A stretch of 64,000 bases of DNA. It comes from CAUZWH01 sp965224275. Lineage in GTDB: Bacteria; Pseudomonadota; Alphaproteobacteria; SHVV01. The stretch is from NCBI GenBank assembly GCA_965224275.1, contig CBDCYR010000012.1, positions 62,001 through 126,000 of the forward strand. Direction: 5' to 3'. The notes under the pieces were generated by a model, which was given only the letters and a program-made list of their open reading frames with translations, had not been told where the DNA came from and ran no database searches. Shown in pieces: positions 8,306 through 17,223 of this stretch (within the stretch, counting starts at the first letter, position 1; every line of letters starts with the position of its first letter). Made by a program: the position numbers and the translations under genes.

Positions 8306-8929
8306 ATGACCCGACCCACCCTTTCTATTCTAATGTCCTTTTTCGTGGCTCTTTGTGCGTCTGGTTGCACGTTCTACCCGCTTGGGATGACTGAAAACGA
8401 GTGGCTTACCCTCACCCCGCAGCAGCACCTCGACGCAAGATACCGGCAAGCGGAAATCGATCGCGAGAAGGCCCTGCGACGCGCCGAGGAACAGCGACGC
8501 CGGGAAGCGGAAGAACGCCGGATCGCTAGAGCTCGGCAGCGCCGAGTGGACCGGCTCTACGCCGAGAACCGCCACGGCGATGTCTTGCGGTGCACAATCG
8601 AGGGCGGGGTCATCGACTTCAAACCCGGTTGGCGTCGGTTGGCACCGGTATCATTCACCGCAGCCCGCGGCGAACAAGGGTATGTCAGGTTCCGTCAACT
8701 CAACGGCGGCAAACAGAAAAACGTTTGGATCGAATACAGCGATGATGGGCGCGAACTCAAGATCTGCCACGACAAGGACCACTATGAGTGCGGCCACATC
8801 GGCGGATCGCAACGCAACTTTGCCCAGGGGGTTTTCTTAAGCCCGGCGAACTTCGATGCCTGTGCGGGGCTTATGAACGGCAACTTCGAGGGGCTTATGA
8901 ACGGCAATCAGATCAACTGTGGTTACTGA
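8306..8929 (+). CDS. Lipoprotein with Arg/Glu-rich coiled coil
   Basis: A 207-residue lipoprotein: signal with lipobox CASGC (Cys21), a charged helix rich in Arg/Glu (about 45-88, probable coiled coil), then a compact Cys-containing domain (about 92-207) with CTIEGG, KICHDKDHYECGH and NFDACAG. No family is recognised. An in-frame 24-nt duplication near the 3' end produces GLMNGNFEGLMNGN. The ATG at 8306 has only a weak upstream purine run. The neighbours are the glycine-zipper protein upstream and the convergent nicotinamidase downstream. An envelope location is supported by the lipobox; the role is unknown. Confidence 0.72.
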   Translation: MTRPTLSILMSFFVALCASGCTFYPLGMTENEWLTLTPQQHLDARYRQAEIDREKALRRAEEQRRREAEERRIARARQRRVDRLYAENRHGDVLRCTIEGGVIDFKPGWRRLAPVSFTAARGEQGYVRFRQLNGGKQKNVWIEYSDDGRELKICHDKDHYECGHIGGSQRNFAQGVFLSPANFDACAGLMNGNFEGLMNGNQINCGY

Positions 8930-8953
8930 GCAGTCGGCGACTGGCCAAGCGCC

Positions 8954-9592
8954 TTAGGCAACTTCTTTCGAGTCGGCCAAATCGACACCGACTTCCGCCA
9001 TCTCGCGCATCGCATCAGCCATCGATCCATTGTTGTCGATACCGCGGCACGCATCTTCGAGTAGAACGACATCGAAGCCTTGCGCGCGACCATCCACAGC
9101 CGAGTAGCGAACGCAATAATCAGTCGCCAGGCCGGTAACAAACAACCGGTTGAGACCACGTTCGCGCAAATAACCGGTCAGGCCGGTGGGGGTCTGTCGG
9201 TCGTTTTCAAAAAACGCCGAGTAGGAGTCGATGGTCCGGCGGTATCCCTTACGAATGATGAGCTCGCAATTGGCGACCGCGAGCTTGTCGTGAAAATCAG
9301 CTCCGGCGGAGTGCTCAATGCAGTGGTCGGGCCACAACACCTGCTCTCCATAGCCGAGATCAATCGTTTGATAGGGTTCGGCACCGGCATGCTGAGACGC
9401 AAACGATGTGTGGCCGTCGGGGTGCCAGTCCTGGGTGATGATGGTGTGTTGGAACCGACTCGACACGTCGTTTATCACCGAAACGACCTCATCACCGCGC
9501 GGCACCGCCAAACTGCCCCCTTTACAAAAATCATTCTGAACATCGATAACGAGTAATACGTCGGTACCGGTTGGGGTGATTTGGCTGGCCAT
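8954..9592 (-). CDS. pncA: Nicotinamidase (isochorismatase family)
   Basis: A 212-residue cytosolic hydrolase converting nicotinamide to nicotinate in NAD salvage. The catalytic triad is visible: Asp17 (VIDVQNDF), Lys115 (IIRKGY) and Cys160 (TDYC). The metal-site residues Asp55 and His57 (QDWHPDGH) and His90 (WPDHC) match PncA. The frame is open to 9661, but the ATG at 9592 is preceded by CAGGAGA and starts the conserved fold correctly. It lies downstream of two EamA genes on the same strand, so it may be the last gene of a long minus-strand run, and converges on the lipoprotein gene. Confidence 0.93.
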   Translation of the reverse strand: MASQITPTGTDVLLVIDVQNDFCKGGSLAVPRGDEVVSVINDVSSRFQHTIITQDWHPDGHTSFASQHAGAEPYQTIDLGYGEQVLWPDHCIEHSAGADFHDKLAVANCELIIRKGYRRTIDSYSAFFENDRQTPTGLTGYLRERGLNRLFVTGLATDYCVRYSAVDGRAQGFDVVLLEDACRGIDNNGSMADAMREMAEVGVDLADSKEVA

Positions 9593-9703
9593 CGGACACA
9601 CTCTCCTGGTCACAAAAACGCGGTCTCCCAACCACGCAGGCGCCAAAATTAGCACCTTCACGTCTTCGCAACCTAACTTAAGAGCCGCACGTTTTCGCGA
9701 CCT

Positions 9704-10606
9704 TCAGGCACGCTCCTGATAGAGGATGTAGAGGCCGCTGCCGGCGACGATCGCCGCGCCCAACACCATTAGCGGATCCGGGATATCTCCGAACACTGCG
9801 AAGCCAACCACCATTGCCCAGATCAATTCGACATATGTAAATGGCGCGACAACCCGGGCCACGGTTCGTTCGAAAGCCCGGATCATACAGTAGTGGCCGC
9901 CGGCGCCGAGCGCGCCGCTCAACACGAAGATCCCGACATCGAACACGGTCTCGGGCATGACCCATACAAACGGCAACGCCACAGTCATCGACACCAAGCC
10001 GACGATTATCTGGTAGGCAAGCGACGTGGCCGGGTGCTCGAGATAGCTGATTGAGCGAATAATCAGCTGCCCAACGGCAAAGAACAGCGCCATCAGCAGC
10101 GGCAACATCGCGGCCCACTGAACGATGCCGCCAACACCGGGGCGGACAATTATCAGCACTCCGACGAATCCGACGACAACGGCCGCCCACACGCGCGCAC
10201 CGGCCTGTTCGCCGAGAACGAAACTAACCAACGCGATGGTCAGCATCGGCGCGATGAACGTGATCGCCACGACTTCGGCGATTGAGATTTGACGCAACGC
10301 GTAGGTGGCAAGAACCGTTGCCCCAACTGCCGTTAGGCCGCGGACGAGTTGCAACTTGGGGTGGTTGCTGGAAAACAACCGTGGAATCCGTCTCGGGAAT
10401 AAGAACAGTACGACGACGAAGCTGAAGAAATAGCGCGCCCAAACGATTTCGAGCGGTGGATACTTGGTCGCCAAATATTTGAAACACGCGGAGATGCCCA
10501 CCAGCATCAGAACGCCTATCACCGTCAGGATGACACCGCGGAGGGGTGCGTCTTCCGGGCGTCTGGCGCGGACCGATGGGGTAATCCCGTTCACCGGAAG
10601 TGCCAT
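9704..10606 (-). CDS. EamA/DMT-family transporter (group A)
   Basis: A 300-residue protein with about ten hydrophobic helices in two EamA repeats. It begins with a short charged tail and APLRGVILTVIGVL, and contains ALRQISIAEVVAITFIAP and VGVLIIVRPG. These blocks are shared with the transporters at 10617 and 35119 (ALRHISIAEL, LRELPIAEV), so the three form a subgroup. The ...AEV..I....P and ..RPG motifs resemble S-adenosylmethionine/metabolite exporters, but the substrate is not established. The ATG at 10606 is 10 bp after the stop of the paralogue at 10617, indicating co-transcription of a tandem pair. Confidence 0.9.
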   Translation of the reverse strand: MALPVNGITPSVRARRPEDAPLRGVILTVIGVLMLVGISACFKYLATKYPPLEIVWARYFFSFVVVLFLFPRRIPRLFSSNHPKLQLVRGLTAVGATVLATYALRQISIAEVVAITFIAPMLTIALVSFVLGEQAGARVWAAVVVGFVGVLIIVRPGVGGIVQWAAMLPLLMALFFAVGQLIIRSISYLEHPATSLAYQIIVGLVSMTVALPFVWVMPETVFDVGIFVLSGALGAGGHYCMIRAFERTVARVVAPFTYVELIWAMVVGFAVFGDIPDPLMVLGAAIVAGSGLYILYQERA

Positions 10607-10616
10607 TGGCGCGCGA

Positions 10617-11486
10617 TCACGCCTTGGTCTCGCGCAAGAGCACGTAGATTCCGCTCAGCGCAACGACCGCTGCGCCGAAGAAGGTCCACGAATCGGGGAT
10701 GTCGCCGAAAACAAGGTAGCCGATCACCACCGCCCACAGCAGCTCACTGTAGATAAATGGCGCGACGGTGGGTGCCGGGGTGCGCTCATAGGAGCGAATG
10801 ATGAAGAAATGTGCGACTCCGCCCATCAATCCCGTCAAAGCAAGCAGGACCCATCCAGAAAGATCGGGCGTCGTCCAATCAAACGGCAAGGCGATCGTTG
10901 CGACAACTGTTCCGACGATAGTGGTGTAGGCCAGCGATGTGACCGGATGTTCCTCGTGGCTGATCTTGCGCGCAACGGTCTGATGGATCGCATAGGCGAC
11001 GGCCATAATCAGAGGCAAGATTGCGGCCCATTGGAAGACCGCAAATCCCGGCCTAAGGATAATCAACACACCAGCAAAGGCGACGCAGACCGCGATCCAG
11101 TCCGCCGAACTCAACCGCTCTTTTAGAAACAGTGCGGCAAAAACCGTAATCAGAATGGGTGCCGTATTGGTAATCGCCACCAGCTCGGCGATTGATATGT
11201 GGCGAAGGGCGATGACAAACAACGCGCCCGCGAATGCAATCGCGGTAGACCGGGAAAGCTGCCAGCCGACATTTCGGCTGACGAACATCCGACGCGCGTG
11301 TCCGGGAAACAGAACGTAGATTAGAACGAGATTGAAAAAAAAGCGCGCCCAAATCAACTGGGTCGGCGAATAGATTGTGTTGAGATGCTTGGTGGTTGCC
11401 GCCATACACACCATGAAAAACATCGCGACGCACATTAACGCGATGCCACGCAGCGGCGCGTCGGACGGACGCGTTGCTTCGGTCAT
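10617..11486 (-). CDS. EamA/DMT-family transporter (group A)
   Basis: A 289-residue ten-helix membrane protein and tandem paralogue of the gene at 9704. It contains DAPLRGIALMCVAMFF at the N-terminus, ALRHISIAELVAITNTAP, LIILRPG, and in the second half PFIYSELLWAVVIGYLVFGD, which corresponds to TYVELIWAMVVGFAVFGD in the neighbour. The conserved pair suggests an old duplication, possibly functioning as separate carriers. The ATG at 11486 is 20 bp downstream of the chaC stop. Given chaC upstream, export of a glutathione breakdown product is a speculative possibility only. Confidence 0.9.
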   Translation of the reverse strand: MTEATRPSDAPLRGIALMCVAMFFMVCMAATTKHLNTIYSPTQLIWARFFFNLVLIYVLFPGHARRMFVSRNVGWQLSRSTAIAFAGALFVIALRHISIAELVAITNTAPILITVFAALFLKERLSSADWIAVCVAFAGVLIILRPGFAVFQWAAILPLIMAVAYAIHQTVARKISHEEHPVTSLAYTTIVGTVVATIALPFDWTTPDLSGWVLLALTGLMGGVAHFFIIRSYERTPAPTVAPFIYSELLWAVVIGYLVFGDIPDSWTFFGAAVVALSGIYVLLRETKA

Positions 11487-11506
11487 GGGACTATTTTTTG
11501 ATACCG

Positions 11507-12211
11507 CTAATGCGGCGCCATGCGATAGGCCTCAACCAGACGCAGCAGCCGATGCATCGCGCCATCGCCAACACCGAGTTCGTCGAGATGGGCTACCGTG
11601 CTCGCTAGGTATTCATACGAGCTCCCCAGCCGCCCTTCGGCGGTTGCCAGCGCATGGACGGTTTGTTCGACCGAAACGTCGCGCGCATAGCGGTCGTGGT
11701 GGGTATCCATCGTAAAAGCGATCGCGGAGATCGAACCACGTTCGGTTACCGCACGGACCCACCGCGGCGTGTAGACGCCGGAAAACATCTCGCGCCGCCA
11801 TAAAATTTGAGTTTCGCTTTCGACCCGCTTTGGGGCCAGGCGCAACACCACCCCGTTGCACGAGCCGCCGGGCTCAAGCCCAAGCACCATGCCGGGGTTG
11901 TCCGGGGAGCCGCGGCCAAGCGGGGTCCACAAACAGAAACGGCGCCGGAATCCGTAAACCCTGGCAACGCGCCGCTCGGCAACATGAACGGCGGGGTTCC
12001 ACATCAACGACCCGTACGCGAAAATCCACACATCCTGGTTTTTTGGCTTCGCGCGCAGAATAGAGTTGCGGCTCGCATCACGTTCGGCTTCGGAAAGCGG
12101 CGTGAAACCGGGCTGCTCGCCAACCTGCTTGGCGAGTCGCGTCATCCGTTCTTCGGTGAGATGCTCACGCCGGAATCCGCCGGCGAAGGGGCCCCACGGA
12201 TCATCCCGCAT
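11507..12211 (-). CDS. chaC: ChaC-like gamma-glutamylcyclotransferase
   Basis: A 234-residue cytosolic enzyme of the ChaC family, which cleaves glutathione to 5-oxoproline and Cys-Gly. The substrate loop FAYGSLMW lies at residues 64-71, and the expected catalytic glutamate is Glu141 in RREMFSGVY. The length is typical of bacterial ChaC with a short N-terminal extension. It starts at ATG 12211, about 90 bp after the BRCT-TPR gene, and continues into the tandem EamA pair. The assignment rests on the YGSL loop and fold-wide similarity. Confidence 0.9.
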   Translation of the reverse strand: MRDDPWGPFAGGFRREHLTEERMTRLAKQVGEQPGFTPLSEAERDASRNSILRAKPKNQDVWIFAYGSLMWNPAVHVAERRVARVYGFRRRFCLWTPLGRGSPDNPGMVLGLEPGGSCNGVVLRLAPKRVESETQILWRREMFSGVYTPRWVRAVTERGSISAIAFTMDTHHDRYARDVSVEQTVHALATAEGRLGSSYEYLASTVAHLDELGVGDGAMHRLLRLVEAYRMAPH

Positions 12212-12299
12212 CGGGTTGTCCGGTTTTATGCCGATCGATACTGACGGTGCCGTTCATCGGTTTATCTGTGCTCAGCGTCGAGCCAAGCATAGATCAAAA

Positions 12300-13415
12300 T
12301 CAAGCCGGGCGGCGACGAGAGCGGGTTAGTTGTTGACGGCAGACGGCCAAATGATCGCGCGCCGAACGACCCCATTCACTATTGGTATCGAGTTCCAGGT
12401 AACGTTCGAAAAACGGCACGGCATCGTCGAACGCCTCGTCGCGGTAGTAGAGCCGGGCGAGATTGAACAAGGCGTCAGCAAAATCTGTGTTGATAGACAA
12501 AGCCTTGAGGAGATAGGTCCGGGCGGTGTGGTAGTCGCCGTCGGATTCTGCAAGATCCGCGAGGTTGTACCAAGCCTCGGTGTAGTGTGGATCGACCAGC
12601 AATGCCCGCTCAAAGTATACCCCTGCCTCTTTAGGCTTACCCCGTTCGCGCATAACATTGGCAAGATTGAACAGCGCCGACGGGTCGCGTTTGTCGATGT
12701 CGACGCATTGCTGATAGTAGCGTTCGGCGGCTTCCAATTCGCCCGCGTCTTCGGCAATCTCCGCCGAATCAAACATCTCGTCCAGAGATGGATTATCGAA
12801 TTCAGGGAGCGAAAGCTTCATTTGACCGTCGAGCTCGGCGAGCTTTTCGCCGATCTTAATGACCAGGCCATCCGGTTGAGATCGGGTGAGGTGAACCTGA
12901 GCCAGGTTTTGGGGCTGCTCATGCGGGTTACGTTGCAATGCCAGGTTACCGGCAACGATTTCTGCGATCGTCGCGCCCTGTCCGATTAGTCGCGCCGCTT
13001 CCTTGGCGGCAACGACATCGCGAAAACTGCACCAGCCTTCGTTCGGCTCGATGACGTCGAACAGGGCAAGTTGTGTGACCGTCTGGTCATCGAGGCCGGC
13101 CTGGGCGGCCAGGCTCTCTACGGAAAGTGTCTTCTCCGGTTCACCGTCGATCTCGCGCAGCTCGGACAGCGCCAAAAACTGATTCTCGCTAATACACAGG
13201 GCGCCGGCGACCTCGGCTTGATCGAGTTTCCACTGCAGACGGCCACCATCGAGCAGGCGGTAGGCGAAATGCCCGACCACGACGAAATCGGTATCAGGAC
13301 TAATACTGCGTTGGGTGCGGCCGCCGCGACGGTCGACTTCCTGCTTCGCCAGTTTCTGCGGCATCGAGCCGAGGCGTCCGAGGAAAACGACGGTCTTATC
13401 GTTGAATATATTCAC
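12300..13415 (-). CDS. BRCT - MerR-like HTH - TPR protein beside ku/ligD
   Basis: A 371-residue protein with three parts. Residues about 3-80 resemble a BRCT domain (KTVVFLGRLG, LAKQEVDRRGGR, TDFVVVG). About 95-165 resembles a MerR-like helix-turn-helix (LSVESLAAQAGL, WCSFRDVVAAKEAARLIGQGATIAEI). About 210-360 are tetratricopeptide repeats (AERYYQQCVDIDKRDPSALF, AWYNLADLAESDGDY). There is no signal peptide, so it is cytosolic. It lies 65 bp downstream of ku in the same direction, pointing to a role with the end-joining proteins: BRCT domains bind phosphoproteins or DNA ends. The start is a GTG at 13415 without a clear ribosome binding site. The domain calls are by motif; the function is inference. 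Confidence 0.75.
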   Translation of the reverse strand: MNIFNDKTVVFLGRLGSMPQKLAKQEVDRRGGRTQRSISPDTDFVVVGHFAYRLLDGGRLQWKLDQAEVAGALCISENQFLALSELREIDGEPEKTLSVESLAAQAGLDDQTVTQLALFDVIEPNEGWCSFRDVVAAKEAARLIGQGATIAEIVAGNLALQRNPHEQPQNLAQVHLTRSQPDGLVIKIGEKLAELDGQMKLSLPEFDNPSLDEMFDSAEIAEDAGELEAAERYYQQCVDIDKRDPSALFNLANVMRERGKPKEAGVYFERALLVDPHYTEAWYNLADLAESDGDYHTARTYLLKALSINTDFADALFNLARLYYRDEAFDDAVPFFERYLELDTNSEWGRSARDHLAVCRQQLTRSRRRPA

Positions 13416-13480
13416 GATGGGCGTGCCAGCGGTTGTGGCTTGAGTATCCCGTGGTCGGCGCTGCGAGGCAACGGCAAAGC

Positions 13481-14380
13481 CTACGCGGCCTTGGTCGCTG
13501 CTTTCTTTTCCGCCTTGGTCGACGATTTGGCCGATGGTTTAGCCCCAGCGCTTTTCTTGGCTGAAGCTGCTTTGCGGCGCTGGCTCTTGGCCGGGGGCTT
13601 TTTGAGGCCGCCTTCGTCGAGACTCTGTTTCAAGGCGTCCATCAGATTGATGACTTTGCCGCGCTCGGGCGCCTTGGTGATAACGGGTTTGGTGCCCTTG
13701 ATTTTCGCTTTCACGATCTCGAGCAATTCTTTCTGGTACTGGTCCTCGAACTCGCTCGAGTCCCAGTTTCCCTCGTTTTGGGAGATGATCAACTCAGCAA
13801 GTTTCAGCGCTTCGTCGTCGAGATCACCATCGGTGATGTCGCTGAAGTATTCCTCGTGCTTGCGTACTTCCGCCGCCACCCGCAGCGTCGTCAGCATCAG
13901 CCCGTTGCCGCGCAGGGTAATGATGACGCGGCGTTCGCGCCCAGAGAGAACCACCCGGCCAAGGGCGGCTTTGTTCTTCCCACCCATTGCCTTGTGGATG
14001 ACCCGGAAGGTTTCATCGGCTACCGGACCGTCCGGCGCGAGAAAGTAGGGGGAATCAAGGAAGATCGGATCGACATCGTCGGCGTCAACGAACTCCTCGA
14101 TCGTAATCGTCTTGGTCGATTCGATCTGGATCTTTTCAAGATCCTCCTCATCGACGACGATGTATTGATCTTTTTCGAACTCATACCCCTTAACCAGTTC
14201 CGAGCGTTCAACCTGCCCGAGCTCGGGATCGTAGGGTTTCATCTGCACACGATTGTTGGTGTCTTTGTGCAGCCAATTAAACGAGATCCTGTTCACCGTA
14301 GTGGTTGCGTTGTGCAACCGCACGGGGCACGAGACCAATGACAGCTTCAAGTAACCCTTCCATGTCGCACGGGGCGCCAT
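13481..14380 (-). CDS. ku: Ku protein, non-homologous end joining
   Basis: A 299-residue bacterial Ku homologue: the N-terminus MAPRATWKGYLKLSLVSCPV starts the Ku core beta-barrel (about 1-250), with IVVDEEDLEKIQIESTKTI and LRVAAEVRKHEEYF in family positions. The C-terminal ~45 residues are a Lys/Ala-rich tail, which in bacterial Ku proteins binds DNA and modulates ligase recruitment. Ku homodimers encircle broken DNA ends and recruit LigD, encoded just upstream. The ATG at 14380 is chosen because GGAGG lies 6 nt upstream; a TTG two codons earlier is also in frame. Co-directional with ligD and the BRCT-TPR gene. Confidence 0.96.
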   Translation of the reverse strand: MAPRATWKGYLKLSLVSCPVRLHNATTTVNRISFNWLHKDTNNRVQMKPYDPELGQVERSELVKGYEFEKDQYIVVDEEDLEKIQIESTKTITIEEFVDADDVDPIFLDSPYFLAPDGPVADETFRVIHKAMGGKNKAALGRVVLSGRERRVIITLRGNGLMLTTLRVAAEVRKHEEYFSDITDGDLDDEALKLAELIISQNEGNWDSSEFEDQYQKELLEIVKAKIKGTKPVITKAPERGKVINLMDALKQSLDEGGLKKPPAKSQRRKAASAKKSAGAKPSAKSSTKAEKKAATKAA

Positions 14381-14437
14381 GTTCAACCTCCAAACGCTGC
14401 TACGAACTTCGAGTGTAATTTCTACACTGCCCGCTAG

Positions 14438-16987
14438 CTATTTGTGAATCCTTAATTTTTGGACCATATCGTTGGTAATGCGTTGCGTGGAGTCTTCGAT
14501 CGCGCGCCACGGATCGGTGGCCAAGGACGCCATTCGCAGCGGTACTGTCTGGTAGTCGAAGTCACGTGGATCCTCGACTGAGGAGAGTTCGCTCCACTCG
14601 AGCGGTGTCGCGGCTGGCGCGCCCGGGCGAGCCCGCAGCGAATAAGATCCGACAGCGGTCGCGCCCCTAACGTTGCGAATGTAATCAATAAAAATCTTGC
14701 CGTGCCGCGCCGATTTGGCGACCGATGCCGTGTAGCGTCGAGGTTCTCGCTTGGCGAGCGATTCGACAAAGGCTTGCGCAAAGTCTTTGAACTTTGCCCA
14801 GCTGGTGCGCCGCTCGACCGGGACGACGAGGTGCAGGCCTTTACCGCCGGTGGTGCGGACGAACGCCGCCAATCCCAAGTCGGAGAGTTCATTGCGAATT
14901 TGGTGCGCCGCATCGACCACGTCGCGCCACTCCAACCCCTCATCCGGATCGAGATCGAAAATCAACCGGTCTGGACGCTCGGGCTTGTCAATCCGACAAC
15001 CCCAAGGATGAAACTCGATCACGCCAAACTGAGACAGCGCAAACAATCCTTTGGCGTCTTTGATGTAGAGATAGTCCTCTCGTTCCTCGGCCTTGTTGGA
15101 GGGAATATCGATCCGAAGAACGTTTTCGACCATGCCTTCGTTGGCATGGCGCTGGTAGAAGGAGTCTTCCAGCTTGCCGGTCGGGCAGCGCACTAAAGTA
15201 ACGGGCCGATTAATCAGTTCCGGCAACATCCAATTACCGATGCGCGCGTAATAAAGAACGAGATCGAGCTTGTTCGGCCCGCCGTCACCGAACATTACCC
15301 GGTCCGGATTGGTGACCCAGATCGAGGCAAGATCGGCATCACTGACCAGGTTGGGCACGGGTGGGGCAGCCGCCGCTGCCGCAATCGTTTGATCTTCGCG
15401 CAGGCCTTTGAAGGCAGCCGCCCGAAGTCGGCCCTCACCGGTTCGCGCGCGATATTGAACTTCAGCAAGAAAGCGCGGTTCGGTCCAGGTGACGTCGCCT
15501 AACTTTTCTTTGGTCTGGAAAGCAAAGAGCGGCGTTTCGCGGGCAATCTCAGAAAACGTATCGCGTAGTTGAACCGCGCTCTGAGCTGTAAAGCCAGTAC
15601 CAACCTTGCCAACATACGCGAGGCCGTGTTTGCTGTCTTCGGCCACCAACAACGCACTGAGCCCGCCGGCGGCAGTGGTTTCGCTGTAGCCAATCACCAG
15701 GAAATCTCCGCTCAGGACACATTTTGTTTTCAGCCAGCTTTTCGATCGGCCCGGCAGATATGACGAGGTCGCCTTCTTCGACGTGATTCCTTCCAGACCC
15801 ATCCTCGAGGCTTGGTCGAAGAACGCCGGGCCGTTGCCGGCGATGTGGTCGCTATATTGGATCGGTGAGGTTTCGTGAATCAGCGGCGCGATCAGACCGT
15901 CGAGCGCTTCCTTGCGTTTAAGGAGCGGGATGTTCTTGAGGTCGTAGCCATCAAGATGAAGGAGATCAAAGGCATAGAACAACAGCTGTTCGCTGCGGCC
16001 ATCGCCGAGCGCGTCCTGCAGTGCCGAGAAGCTGGTTCGGCCCTCGCGATCGAGAACACAAACCTCGCCGTCGATGATGGCGCTTTGGCAACCCAACCCA
16101 TCGAAGGCGTCGGCGATAAACGGATAACGGTAGGTCCAATCGTGGCCATTACGCGTGAACAGTTTCACCTCACCGTCATCGATGCGGCAGAGGGTGCGGT
16201 AGCCATCGAACTTGATCTCGTGCAGCCAATCGTCGCCCTGGGGCGCACGATCAACCGACGTCGCCAACATCGGTTTAGGCGCTTTGCCGGGCGCCGCTTT
16301 AAGCGCGCCCTTTATTTTGGCGGCAGCGACTTTCTTGGCGGTGCGCTTGCGACGGGGCGTTTCGGGCGCGGCGGTCGCCGCCAGTTCATCGACCGTGAGC
16401 CCCGAGATAACGCTGAGCGGTTGTTCGTCGGTGACAATTCCTTCTGCTTCACTGTGCGCGAAGATGTCGCGCTCTTTGATTAGCAACCAGTTCTTGCCAT
16501 CTTCGTCGCGGCCTTTGAGCTGCACCAAGGTCCACCCGCCGTTGAGCTTTTTGCCGTCGAGGCGGAACTTGATCTGGCCTTTGTCGTATTGTTTGTCGGC
16601 ATCAGCCATCGGCACCCAGGCCCCACGATCCCAAACGATCATGGGACCGGCGCCATATTGACCCTTGGGAATAACATCCTCGAATTCGACATAACTCATC
16701 GGGTGATCTTCCACCCGCACGGCAAGCCGTTTGACCTTTGGATCAAGGCTTGGCCCGCGCGTGACCGCCCAACTCTTGAGCACGCCATCAAATTCGAGGC
16801 GGAGATCGTAATGAAGTCGCGACGCAGCGTGCATGTGGACGACGAACTGTCGGCTTGTGCCCGAAACCACACCAACCGCATCCGGCTCCGGCGTTTTCGC
16901 GAAATCGCGCTTCGCCTTGTATTTTGCCAGGCTTGTGTCGACGCCTTTGTCTCTCTTGGGCGTGCGTTTTGCGGTTCGGGTAGGCAT
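14438..16987 (-). CDS. ligD: Multifunctional ATP-dependent DNA ligase D
   Basis: An 849-residue three-domain LigD in the order phosphoesterase, ligase, polymerase. The phosphoesterase domain (about 30-195) has His53, His59 and Asp61 (HMHAASRLHYDL) and His95 (DHPMSY), matching the known catalytic residues. The ligase domain (about 235-545) has nucleotidyl Lys259 in EIKFDGYR. The polymerase/primase domain (about 560-840) carries the catalytic acidic motif FDLDPD. It repairs double-strand breaks with Ku, whose gene begins 57 bp downstream. The region upstream faces the ccoN operon, with 236 bp between starts. All catalytic signatures are present, so it is probably active. Confidence 0.97.
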   Translation of the reverse strand: MPTRTAKRTPKRDKGVDTSLAKYKAKRDFAKTPEPDAVGVVSGTSRQFVVHMHAASRLHYDLRLEFDGVLKSWAVTRGPSLDPKVKRLAVRVEDHPMSYVEFEDVIPKGQYGAGPMIVWDRGAWVPMADADKQYDKGQIKFRLDGKKLNGGWTLVQLKGRDEDGKNWLLIKERDIFAHSEAEGIVTDEQPLSVISGLTVDELAATAAPETPRRKRTAKKVAAAKIKGALKAAPGKAPKPMLATSVDRAPQGDDWLHEIKFDGYRTLCRIDDGEVKLFTRNGHDWTYRYPFIADAFDGLGCQSAIIDGEVCVLDREGRTSFSALQDALGDGRSEQLLFYAFDLLHLDGYDLKNIPLLKRKEALDGLIAPLIHETSPIQYSDHIAGNGPAFFDQASRMGLEGITSKKATSSYLPGRSKSWLKTKCVLSGDFLVIGYSETTAAGGLSALLVAEDSKHGLAYVGKVGTGFTAQSAVQLRDTFSEIARETPLFAFQTKEKLGDVTWTEPRFLAEVQYRARTGEGRLRAAAFKGLREDQTIAAAAAAPPVPNLVSDADLASIWVTNPDRVMFGDGGPNKLDLVLYYARIGNWMLPELINRPVTLVRCPTGKLEDSFYQRHANEGMVENVLRIDIPSNKAEEREDYLYIKDAKGLFALSQFGVIEFHPWGCRIDKPERPDRLIFDLDPDEGLEWRDVVDAAHQIRNELSDLGLAAFVRTTGGKGLHLVVPVERRTSWAKFKDFAQAFVESLAKREPRRYTASVAKSARHGKIFIDYIRNVRGATAVGSYSLRARPGAPAATPLEWSELSSVEDPRDFDYQTVPLRMASLATDPWRAIEDSTQRITNDMVQKLRIHK

Positions 16988-17143
16988 CTCAACTCTTGGA
17001 TCAGTTCTTAGCCTCGGCTCTGGGCACCAGACACTATCATCACGACAAATGCTATCGCCGACGCCGAAAGGCCGTGCAACAAAATTCAGCGAAGCGTCGC
17101 AGTTTACTGATTCGTGGTTTAAGCTAACATTGAGCTACGCGGC

Positions 17144-17169
17144 CGCGTGAAGTTGACGCGTGAAGTTGA
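17144..17169 (+). promoter_or_regulatory. Perfect 13-bp tandem repeat upstream of ccoN
   Basis: CGCGTGAAGTTGA occurs at 17144-17156 and again directly at 17157-17169, about 55-80 bp before the ccoN start, flanked by GGCCGCG-type sequences on both sides. The adjacency and position in the ligD/ccoN divergent spacer suggest a binding site for a regulator. It does not match the FNR/FixK consensus TTGAT-N4-ATCAA. Confidence 0.45.
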
Positions 17170-17223
17170 AATGGCCGCGGCGTCGTAGCGTACTGTGCTT
17201 AGGCGTCGAGAGACTAACCGGGG

